Positions 1-8,336 of a DNA stretch of 64,000 nt are shown in pieces. The notes beneath the pieces are model-generated. The model had not been told where the DNA came from and did no database searches. It was given only the letters and a program-made list of their open reading frames with translations. The position numbers were made by a program, and so were the translations under genes. Within the stretch, counting starts at the first letter, position 1. Each line of letters begins with the position of its first letter. Source of the stretch: an uncultured Burkholderiaceae bacterium (GTDB lineage: Bacteria; Pseudomonadota; Gammaproteobacteria; Burkholderiales; Burkholderiaceae_F); contig CALXQR010000001.1 in the NCBI GenBank assembly GCA_944390675.1, forward strand, positions 62,001 through 126,000. The letters run 5' to 3'.

Positions 1-10
1 CTCACTGACC

Positions 11-63
11 GGCACGCCTTCTGATTTTGTTACTTACAGAATCGGCGGCGTGCCTGATTTTTT
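11..63 (+). terminator. Intrinsic terminator of the gene left of the window
   Basis: GGCACGCC (11-18) pairs with GGCGTGCC (47-54), with a second short pairing TTCTG/CAGAA (19-23/37-41) inside, and a T-rich run follows at 58-63. It ends just before the pflA ribosome-binding site, so it probably terminates or attenuates an upstream gene, plausibly pflB; that gene lies outside the window. Confidence 0.6.
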
Positions 64-75
64 GCGGTGATTGTC

Positions 76-813
76 ATGACGCTTGCCTACGTTCACTCCT
101 ACGAAACCTTCGGCTCAGTTGATGGCCCGGGCGTACGCTTTGTTCTGTTTTTACAAGGCTGCAAAATGCGCTGTCAGTACTGCCACAACCCCGATACATG
201 GAAACTTAAACTCGGCGAACAAAAAAGCGCTCGAGAAATTCTGGATTTCGCCCTGCGGTACAAATCCTATTGGGGAGAAGATGGCGGCATTACGGTAAGC
301 GGGGGCGAGCCTCTTTTACAAATTGATTTTCTTTTGGAATTTTTCAAATTGGCAAAAGCCGAGGGAATTCATACAACCATCGACACCGCCGGTTTGCCCT
401 TTACCCGCAAGGAACCGTTCTTCGGCAAATTCCAAGAACTGATGCAGTACACCGATTTAGTGATGCTCGATTTGAAACACATTGATGATCATGAACATCG
501 GATACTTACCAAACAGTCCAACGCGACGATCTTGGATTGCGCCCGCTATCTTGATGAGATTCATAAAGACGTCTGGATTCGTCACGTGCTCGTGCCCGGA
601 CACACGGATAACGATGAAGCCTTAAAGCGGCTCTCAGACTTTATTGAAACGCTTCACAACGTGAGAAAAGTTGAAGTCCTCCCCTATCACTCCTTCGGTA
701 TGTACAAGTGGCAGGAATTAGGACTGAAATACGACCTGACCGACGTCAATGCTCCCACAAAGGATCGCATTGAAAACGCTGAAAAAATCCTCAAGGTTAA
801 TCGTTACCACTAG
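76..813 (+). CDS. pflA: Pyruvate formate-lyase-activating enzyme (radical SAM)
   Basis: A cytosolic radical-SAM glycyl-radical activase that uses a 4Fe-4S cluster and S-adenosylmethionine to install the glycyl radical on pyruvate formate-lyase in anaerobic metabolism. The cluster motif CxxxCxxC is Cys29, Cys33 and Cys36, followed by HNPDTW, and the SAM-binding GGEP lies near residue 80. At 245 aa it has the normal PflA length. A GTG at 67 is in frame, but the ATG at 76 has a GGTGA Shine-Dalgarno five bases upstream and gives the usual N-terminus, so I start there. The terminator immediately upstream suggests pflB precedes it outside the window. Family assignment is firm; the specific target (PflB versus another glycyl-radical enzyme) is inferred. 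Confidence 0.93.
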   Translation: MTLAYVHSYETFGSVDGPGVRFVLFLQGCKMRCQYCHNPDTWKLKLGEQKSAREILDFALRYKSYWGEDGGITVSGGEPLLQIDFLLEFFKLAKAEGIHTTIDTAGLPFTRKEPFFGKFQELMQYTDLVMLDLKHIDDHEHRILTKQSNATILDCARYLDEIHKDVWIRHVLVPGHTDNDEALKRLSDFIETLHNVRKVEVLPYHSFGMYKWQELGLKYDLTDVNAPTKDRIENAEKILKVNRYH

Positions 814-822
814 AGAAGAATT

Positions 823-855
823 GAGGCCGAATCTTTCAAGAAACGGCCTCTTTTT
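823..855. terminator. Terminator between convergent pflA and galU
   Basis: GAGGCCG (823-829) pairs with CGGCCTC (844-850) and is followed by five T on the plus strand. The minus-strand side has a weaker T-rich tail, so it may serve both convergent genes. Confidence 0.8.
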
Positions 856-867
856 CTTGGCAACGAG

Positions 868-1704
868 TTAGATCGAGTAACCCGCCTTTCTTGCAAATCT
901 TACTGTCGCATCCAAAAAGCCTTGCTTGGAGCCACAGTCGTAGCGGATACCTTCAAAGCGATGCGAATAAGTCGTGCCGAGATCCAATTGGCTCGCGATA
1001 GCGTCCGTCAATTGAATTTCGCCGCCCACACCTTTTTGAACCTTCTTCAAGCGTTCAAAAATTTCCGGTTCAAGCACATAGCGTCCGATCACAGCAAGCG
1101 TTGAAGGCGCATGATCCGGATCCGGTTTTTCAACCATCTCGTGCACGCGGCTTGTGAGGGCAAGACTGTCTTCCACACCCACGATACCGTACTTCTTCGT
1201 ATCGGCCTTGGGCACGTCTTGGACGGCCAAAATATTGCCGCCGCCCACTTGCTTGCGGGCTTCGATCAATTGACCGATCGCCGCTTGCTGAGCATCAATC
1301 AAGTCATCGGCAAGCATCACCGCAAACGGTTCGTCACCTACCACGGGCTGTGCGCAAAGCACGGCGTGGCCCAGGCCTAAAGGTTCCGGCTGACGAATAT
1401 AAATGAAGGTCACACCTATCGGAGCAATCGAGCGAACGGTTTGGAGAAGCTCGTTTTTGCCCTTCTCAATCAATTCTTTTTCCAACATCGGAGCCTTGTC
1501 GAAGTGATCTTCGATGGCACGCTTGTAGCGGCCGGTAATAAAGATCATTTCCGTAATGCCTGCCGCATAAGCTTCTTCAACGGCATACTGAATAAGAGGC
1601 TTATCCACCACGGGGAGCATCTCTTTAGGCATAGCTTTGGTTGCCGGCAAAAAACGCGTACCTAAACCGGCTACCGGGAACACCACCTTACGAACATCTT
1701 TCAT
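868..1704 (-). CDS. galU: UTP--glucose-1-phosphate uridylyltransferase
   Basis: Makes UDP-glucose from UTP and glucose-1-phosphate, feeding LPS core, exopolysaccharide and (with GalE) UDP-galactose synthesis in the cytoplasm. The nucleotidyltransferase signature [19 protein letters not shown] sits near residues 14-32, a second conserved block [13 protein letters not shown] follows, and VEKP occurs near residue 190. The 278 aa length is typical of bacterial GalU. It is transcribed divergently from apaH and converges on pflA. The galE gene lies about 6.5 kb away on the other strand, so the UDP-sugar genes are dispersed rather than in one operon. Confidence 0.95.
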   Translation of the reverse strand: MKDVRKVVFPVAGLGTRFLPATKAMPKEMLPVVDKPLIQYAVEEAYAAGITEMIFITGRYKRAIEDHFDKAPMLEKELIEKGKNELLQTVRSIAPIGVTFIYIRQPEPLGLGHAVLCAQPVVGDEPFAVMLADDLIDAQQAAIGQLIEARKQVGGGNILAVQDVPKADTKKYGIVGVEDSLALTSRVHEMVEKPDPDHAPSTLAVIGRYVLEPEIFERLKKVQKGVGGEIQLTDAIASQLDLGTTYSHRFEGIRYDCGSKQGFLDATVRFARKAGYSI

Positions 1705-1788
1705 TTTTTACTTCCGAGTTAAAATGCGGATGCGCTAAGTATATCGAATCCGCTTTCGGCTTAGCCCAAAGACCTAGGATTAACACTC

Positions 1789-2607
1789 ATGCAAAACGAA
1801 CAAAATGTAACAGTGATCGGGGATGTGCACGGCTGTCTGCCAAGCTTGGAAAAACTCCTGAAACTGATTCCCTCTGATGATCGTCTTATTTTTATCGGGG
1901 ACATTATCAACAGAGGTCCCCAGTCGTTAGCAACACTGCGGCTTGTTCGTTCTTTTGGCGATCGCGCAACGCTTATCCTCGGCAATCATGAAATGCATCT
2001 TTTAGCCACCGCAGCAGGTGCCGGCAAAGCCAATCGAAGAGATACCATCGATGAGATTCTAAACGCGCCCGACGCCCCTGAACTCATTGATTGGGTGCGA
2101 AGTCAATATTTACTTTATCAATGGGGTGACTACACTTTTGTGCACGGCGCGATTGACCCTGCCTGGTCTTTGAAAAAAGCGAAAAATCTGGCCCATGAAG
2201 TGCAGCAAGCGCTACGCGGCGACGATTGGAAAGAGTACTTGCAGGAGATGTACGGCAAGGATCTCTGGGACGATGAGCTCACAGGCTCAGCCAGAATGCG
2301 GGCCATTCTCAATGGATTTACTCGCATCCGCTTTGTGGATAAAAAAGGCGTGCCGGACTACAAAATTAAAGACGCCCCTGGTAACACTCCGAAACACTTA
2401 ATGCCGTGGTTCGAATGCCCGGCTCGAAAAACCAAAAAGGACAATGTGGTTTTTGGCCACTGGTCAACATTGGGTCTGGTTATGACCGAGCACGTCATCG
2501 CTTTGGATACGGGCTGCGTTTGGGGCGGAGCGCTCACTGCCGTTGAATTGCCCCAACGCAAAGTCTTTCAGGTTAAAGCTCCTCAATACTGCGACCCGTT
2601 TGCCTAA
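1789..2607 (+). CDS. apaH: Symmetrical bis(5'-nucleosyl)-tetraphosphatase
   Basis: Hydrolyses diadenosine tetraphosphate (Ap4A) to two ADP and can act on Np4-capped RNA 5' ends. It is a calcineurin-like metallophosphoesterase with the metal-binding blocks GDVHG (11-15), GDIINRGP (37-44) and GNHE near residue 65, plus a C-terminal GHW block. The 272 aa length matches ApaH. It stands alone, divergent from galU and convergent with plsC, whose stop codon is four bases away, so no terminator separates the two. Confidence 0.93.
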   Translation: MQNEQNVTVIGDVHGCLPSLEKLLKLIPSDDRLIFIGDIINRGPQSLATLRLVRSFGDRATLILGNHEMHLLATAAGAGKANRRDTIDEILNAPDAPELIDWVRSQYLLYQWGDYTFVHGAIDPAWSLKKAKNLAHEVQQALRGDDWKEYLQEMYGKDLWDDELTGSARMRAILNGFTRIRFVDKKGVPDYKIKDAPGNTPKHLMPWFECPARKTKKDNVVFGHWSTLGLVMTEHVIALDTGCVWGGALTAVELPQRKVFQVKAPQYCDPFA

Positions 2608-2611
2608 AGCA

Positions 2612-3406
2612 TCACTTCGACGGAACGCCGATGGCATCACAGTGGTGGCGCACGACTTCTGAGTAATCCTTCATCGGATCGGGCACACCCATTGCAGCGC
2701 TCATGCCAGCAGCCGCCTCGCAAGCGACCTCGTGCCGAGTTTTACCCACAACATCAATCACCGGCAGCACTTTCAACGTCACGCTCAGCCCCGGTGTGCT
2801 GCAAATCGTCCATAAGCATTTGAATATCGAGATATTGGCGTACGAGGCCTTGGTCGTTTTCTGCCCGTTTTCCGCGTAGCAGATTGCTACAGGCAGCACG
2901 GGTGTTCCTGATAAAACCGCAGGTTCAATTAAGTTAGCCTTCAGAGGCAAAAGCGATTCGCCGACACTCGTTTTCCCTTCCGGGAAAAGCATAATGGTTT
3001 GCTTTTTCGACAACGCCGCGCTGATTTGTTCATTCACGGCGATAATGGAGCGGTGATTTTTTCGTTCAATAAAAAGCGTGTCAACGCCCTTAGCGATGCG
3101 ACCAAATACGGGCCAGCCCGCAATTTCGCTTTTGGCGATAAAGCGGCCGGGCTTCATGGCGTTCAACGCAAAAATATCCACAAAAGAAATATGGTTGGCG
3201 ATGATCAAGCACGGTTTGTCATAAACCTCACCTTCAATAGTGAGCTTCATGCCGATCAAGCCAACAAAAGCTGCCGCCCAAGTCTGGATGATATGGCGTT
3301 TTTTCTCAGGTTCGACCCACTGCAGGTAAATCAGAACCAACAAAATGCAGCCCAGCGCATACAAGAGCGCGGCCGCAAAACGAAAACTTCCCGTGATTTT
3401 GTTCAT
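2612..3406 (-). CDS. plsC: 1-acyl-sn-glycerol-3-phosphate acyltransferase
   Basis: Acylates lysophosphatidic acid to phosphatidic acid at the inner membrane. The acyltransferase motif NHISFVD (HX4D, His72 and Asp77) and the FPEGKTS block at 141-147 are present, and an N-terminal hydrophobic segment (about residues 10-30) anchors it. At 264 aa it is a standard PlsC. The start overlaps the ruvX stop by four bases, so yqgE-ruvX-plsC form a translationally coupled operon on this strand. It could act on another acyl acceptor in lipid metabolism; the family is certain. Confidence 0.88.
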   Translation of the reverse strand: MNKITGSFRFAAALLYALGCILLVLIYLQWVEPEKKRHIIQTWAAAFVGLIGMKLTIEGEVYDKPCLIIANHISFVDIFALNAMKPGRFIAKSEIAGWPVFGRIAKGVDTLFIERKNHRSIIAVNEQISAALSKKQTIMLFPEGKTSVGESLLPLKANLIEPAVLSGTPVLPVAICYAENGQKTTKASYANISIFKCLWTICSTPGLSVTLKVLPVIDVVGKTRHEVACEAAAGMSAAMGVPDPMKDYSEVVRHHCDAIGVPSK

Positions 3407-3798
3407 GAATTGAGTTTACTTTCTTCAAAATACTGCTGCAGGATGATACACGCGGCTTCGTCATCAATAAAATCTGCATCCGATTCAACCACCGCGGATG
3501 AGTAACGTTCATCGACCCGATGAACAGGCAAATGAAAGCGCCCTTCAAGCTGCCTGGCAAAGCGCTCGCAGCGAGCCGTCATTTCATGAGGCGTCCCATC
3601 AGGATGTCTCGGAATACCCACCACAAAAGCAGATGGCTCCCACTCTTTGACAACCGCACCAATGCCTTCCCAACGGGCGGCATTTGTTCTGGAATCAATG
3701 ATTCGATAAGCTCGGGCTTCTTGCGTCACGGTGTTGCCGATCGCCACACCAATTCGCTTTTCCCCGAAATCAAACCCAATAATGACTGACTCTGTCAT
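3403..3798 (-). CDS. ruvX: Putative pre-16S rRNA nuclease / RuvX (YqgF) family
   Basis: An RNase H-fold protein of the YqgF/RuvX family, which processes pre-16S rRNA 5' ends and was first named a Holliday-junction resolvase. The RNase H-type start GFDFGEKRIGVAIG (about 8-21) and the C-terminal VDERYSS and DDEAACIILQ segments carry the expected acidic residues. The length of 131 aa is normal. It sits between yqgE and plsC with four-base overlaps on both sides; a yqgE-ruvX neighbourhood is common in Proteobacteria. Confidence 0.92.
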   Translation of the reverse strand: MTESVIIGFDFGEKRIGVAIGNTVTQEARAYRIIDSRTNAARWEGIGAVVKEWEPSAFVVGIPRHPDGTPHEMTARCERFARQLEGRFHLPVHRVDERYSSAVVESDADFIDDEAACIILQQYFEESKLNS

Positions 3799-4373
3799 GC
3801 GTGCCCCGCATCTTCACCCCAAGCTTCAAGCGTGACTGAGTTAATACCCAACAGACTCAGCGCTTTTTCGTAACGCTCTTCGACCGGTGTGTTAAAAATA
3901 ATGGACTCGTCGGCAGGCGCCACAAGCCAGCCGCTTACTGACAGCTCCGCTTCCAACTGTCCTTCACTCCAACCCGAATAACCTAAAGACAAAAGGAAAT
4001 GCTCCGGCGCATCAGTCTGCGCCGAACCGATTTCTTCCAAAATATCTCTGGAAGTCGACAAAGAGATTCGGTCGGTCACTGTCATTGTTGAATGGTATTT
4101 TTTATTGGCGCTGTGAAGCACAAAACCTCGTTCAACCTGAACCGGGCCGCCGTCAAAAAGGTAAACGTCTTTGAGCGCGGGATTTTTGTTTTCAATCCCG
4201 ATTCGCGTTAAAAGAGACTCCACGCTTAAATGAATGGGACGATTGATTACCAATCCCATCGCTCCGCTTTTGGTGTGCTCGCAGATATAGACAACCGTCT
4301 GCGCGAAAGTCGGATCTTTCATATTGGGCGCAGCAATCAAAAAATGATTTTTATAAGAAACAAACTCAGCCAT
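3795..4373 (-). CDS. yqgE: UPF0301 / AlgH family protein YqgE
   Basis: A member of the UPF0301 (AlgH/YqgE) family, whose biochemical function is not settled. Conserved features visible are FLIAAPNMKDPTFAQTVVYICEH near the start, GLVINRP, GGPV, and the LGYSGWSEGQLE block near residue 135. The first gene of the yqgE-ruvX-plsC operon. An in-frame GTG at 4382 would add three residues; the ATG at 4373 has a better-placed purine-rich site and matches the family's MxxFVSYKNHFLIA beginning, so I use it. Confidence 0.9.
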   Translation of the reverse strand: MAEFVSYKNHFLIAAPNMKDPTFAQTVVYICEHTKSGAMGLVINRPIHLSVESLLTRIGIENKNPALKDVYLFDGGPVQVERGFVLHSANKKYHSTMTVTDRISLSTSRDILEEIGSAQTDAPEHFLLSLGYSGWSEGQLEAELSVSGWLVAPADESIIFNTPVEERYEKALSLLGINSVTLEAWGEDAGHA

Positions 4374-4465
4374 TATTCTCACTTAATCAAGCTCTCTGAA
4401 ATAACATTTTCACATATCGCTTCGCCCGGCGCTATCATTGAGAAGTTTTTTGCGCGAGGCTCACC

Positions 4466-4969
4466 ATGGTTGAAAACGTTTTAGAAAAGCTTGTCAATCT
4501 TTTCACCGAAGGACAGGCAAATTTTAGAGTATTGGAACACGCCGCTGCAGGCAAATCCAGCCAGTCTGTCGCAGAAATCCGCGGCACAGAACTCGGTCAA
4601 GGCGCCAAAGCCTTGGTCTGCCACGTCAAAGGAAACGGCGTTAAGCTTTACGCGCTAGCCATCTTGCCTGCCGATAAACAGGCTGATTTGGCAAAACTTG
4701 CTCAAGCCCTCGGCGGCCGCCGCGCCTCGCTTGCAAGTCCTGAAGAAGTCAAAGAATTAACCGGCTGCGTATTCGGCGCAGTGCCCCCGGTGAGTTTCCA
4801 CCCCGAGCTCAAACTCGTAGCCGACCCCAGTCTTTATTCGCGCTACGATGAGTTAGCCTTTAACGCGGGGCACCTGGATCACTCCATCATTATCAAAACA
4901 GAAGATTACAAGCGCATCGTTCACCCTGAATTGATCGAATTCTTAAAGGAAAACACACAGCCCGCTTAA
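4466..4969 (+). CDS. YbaK/EbsC-type aminoacyl-tRNA deacylase
   Basis: A free-standing homologue of the ProRS editing (INS) domain, which hydrolyses mischarged aminoacyl-tRNAs such as Cys- or Ala-tRNAPro. The 167 aa protein has the domain's fold markers: a conserved Lys in the KALVCHVKG strand near residue 47, the GGRRASLASPEEV block near residue 83, and GAVPPVSF near residue 105, which corresponds to the GGxxP substrate pocket. Which mischarged tRNA it clears cannot be read from sequence. It is monocistronic between yqgE and the DUF2721 pair. Confidence 0.85.
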   Translation: MVENVLEKLVNLFTEGQANFRVLEHAAAGKSSQSVAEIRGTELGQGAKALVCHVKGNGVKLYALAILPADKQADLAKLAQALGGRRASLASPEEVKELTGCVFGAVPPVSFHPELKLVADPSLYSRYDELAFNAGHLDHSIIIKTEDYKRIVHPELIEFLKENTQPA

Positions 4970-5068
4970 CCTTTTGACATCGTTGGTTTTTTTAACTTTT
5001 CGCCGTCTACCAATCTGCGGAAAAAAGGACTATCATTAGCGGCTTTCCTTTTTGATAGATTTTTTGCC

Positions 5069-5494
5069 ATGATTGATTACGGCACAGTGCTGCAGGCTGC
5101 GCTCACCCCCATTACCTTAATTTCCGGTGTGGGGCTTTTGTTGGTGTCGATGACGAATCGCTACAACCACTCCACCGATCGCCTGCGTCAATTGCTTCGC
5201 GAAAGCAACGCCATTAAACCTCGAAAAGATGAAGACTTGGATCACGCCATTGAGCTCATTTTTTTGCGTGTCCGCCTTCTTCGCAAAGCGATCCTGCTGA
5301 TTGTTCTTTCGGGTATGTTCAGCGCGCTTTTAGTGTTGATGAGCATTTTTGAGATTGCACTGGGCGATGACTTCATGGTGCTCAAATCCATCACGCTTTT
5401 GATTGCCATTCTCATGGTTGTCATTTCCACGCTGATTTTTGCTAAAGAAGTCAGCACGTCCATGAAAGCGCTCGGCTTGAGCGTGCACCACTAA
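5069..5494 (+). CDS. DUF2721 family membrane protein, copy 1
   Basis: A 141 aa inner-membrane protein of the DUF2721 family, function unknown. It has an N-terminal hydrophobic stretch (about 10-28), a conserved cytosolic segment with RYNHSTDRLRQLLRE, then two hydrophobic helices (about 72-95 and 104-125) and a conserved ending KALGLSVHH. The next gene, 12 bases downstream, is a paralogue with the same architecture, so the two form a tandem duplication and probably one transcript. No partner gene suggests a role. Confidence 0.85.
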   Translation: MIDYGTVLQAALTPITLISGVGLLLVSMTNRYNHSTDRLRQLLRESNAIKPRKDEDLDHAIELIFLRVRLLRKAILLIVLSGMFSALLVLMSIFEIALGDDFMVLKSITLLIAILMVVISTLIFAKEVSTSMKALGLSVHH

Positions 5495-5506
5495 GGGAGA
5501 GCAAAA

Positions 5507-5935
5507 ATGGTTGAATATCATCAGATGCTTGCCACTTCGCTTCCTCCGGTGACGTTGATTTCCGGCGTAGGCCTCTTGCTTTTAGCCATGACCGCGCGCT
5601 ACAACCACTCCACTAACCGTGTGCGTCAGCTTTTGCGCGAAAGAAACTCTATCGCTCCGCGGGAAGACAGAGATCTCAATCATGAAATTGATCTCATTTT
5701 TGAACGCGCCTTCCTTTTAAGAAAGTCCATTCTCACGGTTGTGCTTTCGGCCACTTTCAGTGGTCTTCAGGTGCTCGCGGGTATTGTTGAGTGTTTGTTT
5801 ATGTTGGACCTGGACTTCATTAAGCTGGGGGCCTTAATCCTGTCCATTACATTCTTACTGATCTCAACGATTTATTTCGTAAAAGAAGTTTCCTTATCCA
5901 CGAAAGCCATCGGTTTAAGCGTAGATCACAGATAG
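5507..5935 (+). CDS. DUF2721 family membrane protein, copy 2
   Basis: A 142 aa paralogue of the preceding protein, sharing TLISGVGLLL, RYNHST, RQLLRE and the ending GLSVDH, with the middle helices more diverged. An AGGGAGAG Shine-Dalgarno precedes its ATG. Equal topology and similar length suggest the two proteins could form a heteromeric membrane unit, although a plain duplication is equally possible. Function unknown. A strong bidirectional terminator follows. Confidence 0.85.
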   Translation: MVEYHQMLATSLPPVTLISGVGLLLLAMTARYNHSTNRVRQLLRERNSIAPREDRDLNHEIDLIFERAFLLRKSILTVVLSATFSGLQVLAGIVECLFMLDLDFIKLGALILSITFLLISTIYFVKEVSLSTKAIGLSVDHR

Positions 5936-5952
5936 TTGATTCGATCGCAAAG

Positions 5953-5975
5953 GCGGCGCCTGATGCGCCGCTTTT
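5953..5975. terminator. Bidirectional terminator, DUF2721 pair / patatin gene
   Basis: GCGGCGC (5953-5959) pairs with GCGCCGC (5965-5971) around a five-base loop. T runs flank it on both strands, so it can stop both converging transcripts. Confidence 0.8.
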
Positions 5976-5984
5976 GCTTGACAC

Positions 5985-8237
5985 CTACTGCAGCGGTCGC
6001 CCCCAGAAGAAGTAAACCGCAGAATCGTTATCGCTTGTCTGACCCACCGCCAGATATAAGGGGCCAAAAATCGAATCGGCCGCGATAAAGACGCTGCCCG
6101 CCGTTTTCCAAGTTCCCAAATCTTCGTCACTGAGATAATTTGGCAACACATCTTCCTGCACGCGGCCCATTTCAAAATCCGCCCCCACATAAAGTGGAAA
6201 ACCGAAAAGCCTGCCGCTTCCCAGACGCTTCATGATCTGCGCTCTTCCTAAGAACATGTCGGAGCCGCTGTAGCGTCCGTAGTAAGCGCCGGACATATTA
6301 AAGAGTCCGCCCAACGGATAACGCCCCGGAATGGTGGACGATCCGGCCTTAGCAGACAATGTGCTCACCCAGCCATCGCCCCAATCGAACGGCCAAATCG
6401 CTTCAACGTAATAGTCAGACACCTCGGGGTCAGCAGAATTTTCCATTCGATCGTACCGTCTTGCCCGCGCATCCAAATAAAGACCGCTTGTCGGGAAATT
6501 AACGTTATCTAATGTGTCATAGCGCCAGCCCACTTCGACAAACGCCGCATCATCATCCAACGACTCGTAACCCGGAATATCACCGACTGCCACAGCGCTT
6601 TTTGCCGACACGTAGCCTACACCCGCCGTTAAAACGGATGACTCGCCCAACTCAAGCCCCAATGAGATAGAGCCTTCAAGCGACTTATTTTTCATCGTTG
6701 CCTCTGCGTGACTGGAACCGTTGTACCAGTCGTAGCGCTGACTTTCGTACCGAATTTCAGGCATTAAGAAAATCGGACTGCCAACACCCAAAGGCTGATA
6801 AAAACTCGATGAGAAATAACTGTCTTTGCCGATTTGGGCCTCGTTGCGCCACTCTCCGCCCCAGGAGTTAAGCCACCCCATTGTGTGAGCCACTAAGAAA
6901 TTAAAGGTATGTTCTTGATTAAAGTCGGTGGACACTTTGCCGCCCACACGAATTGTGTTGTATCCCCAAGGCTTTTCTTGAGGTCTGAACACCAATGTCT
7001 GCGTGCCGTTGGGCCCCGCTTCAAACACGTAGGGCACCAGCGTAAAGTCATCTGTGGCCCAAATCTTGGCGCTCGCTTTGGCAATCTGATCTTCGCTCAC
7101 CGGCTTGGACAAATCCAAGTCCGCGGTCTTCACGACGCTTTCCGGATTAACAACCTTCAGCCCCTCTACACGAACTTCAGCGATTTGACGCTCCTGCGGA
7201 GGCTTAACAGCAGATTCACGTTCACGATTCCATGCAGTAAAAATCTTTTTTGAGACAGCCAGACGCTTGAGCTCCTTAACATGAGCCCTGGCACTTTTTT
7301 CTCCTGCCTCAATAATCTTGTCGGCCTTATCAAAGTCACCTGCTGTGAATCCCTCTAAATCCGTCGTAATCAAAATATCGTTTTCACCCAAAAGTGACTT
7401 GGAGTAATTCACATTTCTTTCGGTCAGAATGCCAACCATCTGCCCCATGACGCCAGCCACAGAATGGATATCTTTTGTCTTACCCAAAGGTGTGCTGGCA
7501 TTGACGGCAATGATGATGTCCGCGCCCATCGCTTTAGCCTGTTCAACGGGCAGGTTTTGCGCCAAACCGCCGTCAACCAATACGTGCCCTTTATAAGGGA
7601 AAGGCGAAAAAGCACCGGGAACAGACATGGAAGAGCGCATAGCATCGGCCAAATTGACATCTTTTTGCATTACTACCGCTTCCCCGTTATCCAAATCCGT
7701 TGCGATCGCCGCAAAGGGAATCGGCAGTTGAGACAAGTCATTGACGTTACTCACATGGCGAGTGATGGACCGCAGAAAAATCTCCAGGTGCTGCGCAGGC
7801 ACCACCGAATCGGGCAGTAGCGCCCCCTTATCAGATAAACCGATTTCTCCCGCGCCCAAGCCTTTTAAGTCATCCTGTCTGCGACGCCAATTAATTTCAT
7901 CTCGATTGGGACGAAGCGCAAACATTTCCTTCCAATTGACGCTCAGAATAATGTCGCGCATCTGCTCGACCGAATAGCCCGAAGCATAGCCGCCCCCGAC
8001 CATAGAACCCATGCTGGTGCCCGTCACAATATCAACTTTGACACCTAATTCCTCGAGCACTTTAATGACGCCCACGTGTGAAAAACCTCTGGCGCCGCCC
8101 CCTGACAAAACAAGAGCGACTTTCGGGCGCTGAGCGCTTTCTTCGTCTTCAGAACTTGCTTGCGCGCTCAGAGGCGACAAAACCGCCAAACAGGCAAGCA
8201 GCACAGTGATGAAAAATCTTTTTAAATTCTGGGTCAT
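5985..8237 (-). CDS. Patatin-like phospholipase with BamA-type barrel (PlpD-like)
   Basis: A 750 aa secreted protein with a signal peptide (1-27, ending AQA), a patatin lipase domain (about 38-310), a POTRA-like linker (about 345-410) and a C-terminal Omp85/surface-antigen barrel. The catalytic Ser75 lies in GTSMGS, the oxyanion loop is SGGGARG (45-51), and the catalytic Asp is in VDGGLAQNLP. This architecture is that of type Vd autotransporters such as PlpD, in which the barrel exports the lipase domain to the surface. The last residues are GRPLQ rather than the usual terminal aromatic, though FFW lies just before. Monocistronic, divergent from galE. Substrate unknown. Confidence 0.88.
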   Translation of the reverse strand: MTQNLKRFFITVLLACLAVLSPLSAQASSEDEESAQRPKVALVLSGGGARGFSHVGVIKVLEELGVKVDIVTGTSMGSMVGGGYASGYSVEQMRDIILSVNWKEMFALRPNRDEINWRRRQDDLKGLGAGEIGLSDKGALLPDSVVPAQHLEIFLRSITRHVSNVNDLSQLPIPFAAIATDLDNGEAVVMQKDVNLADAMRSSMSVPGAFSPFPYKGHVLVDGGLAQNLPVEQAKAMGADIIIAVNASTPLGKTKDIHSVAGVMGQMVGILTERNVNYSKSLLGENDILITTDLEGFTAGDFDKADKIIEAGEKSARAHVKELKRLAVSKKIFTAWNRERESAVKPPQERQIAEVRVEGLKVVNPESVVKTADLDLSKPVSEDQIAKASAKIWATDDFTLVPYVFEAGPNGTQTLVFRPQEKPWGYNTIRVGGKVSTDFNQEHTFNFLVAHTMGWLNSWGGEWRNEAQIGKDSYFSSSFYQPLGVGSPIFLMPEIRYESQRYDWYNGSSHAEATMKNKSLEGSISLGLELGESSVLTAGVGYVSAKSAVAVGDIPGYESLDDDAAFVEVGWRYDTLDNVNFPTSGLYLDARARRYDRMENSADPEVSDYYVEAIWPFDWGDGWVSTLSAKAGSSTIPGRYPLGGLFNMSGAYYGRYSGSDMFLGRAQIMKRLGSGRLFGFPLYVGADFEMGRVQEDVLPNYLSDEDLGTWKTAGSVFIAADSIFGPLYLAVGQTSDNDSAVYFFWGRPLQ

Positions 8238-8336
8238 AGCATCACAATTTCTTCGTATCTCAATGTATCTTAATGGCTCTTTTATTTTGATGCAGTATTA
8301 TTTGCAATACCATATAGCTTTTCAGGGATTTTCCAA

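Noticed and set aside
4974-5036. TTGACA (4974) and TATCAT (5031) as a promoter of the DUF2721 pair
   Set aside because: The two boxes are 51 bases apart and neither has a partner at 16-18 bp.
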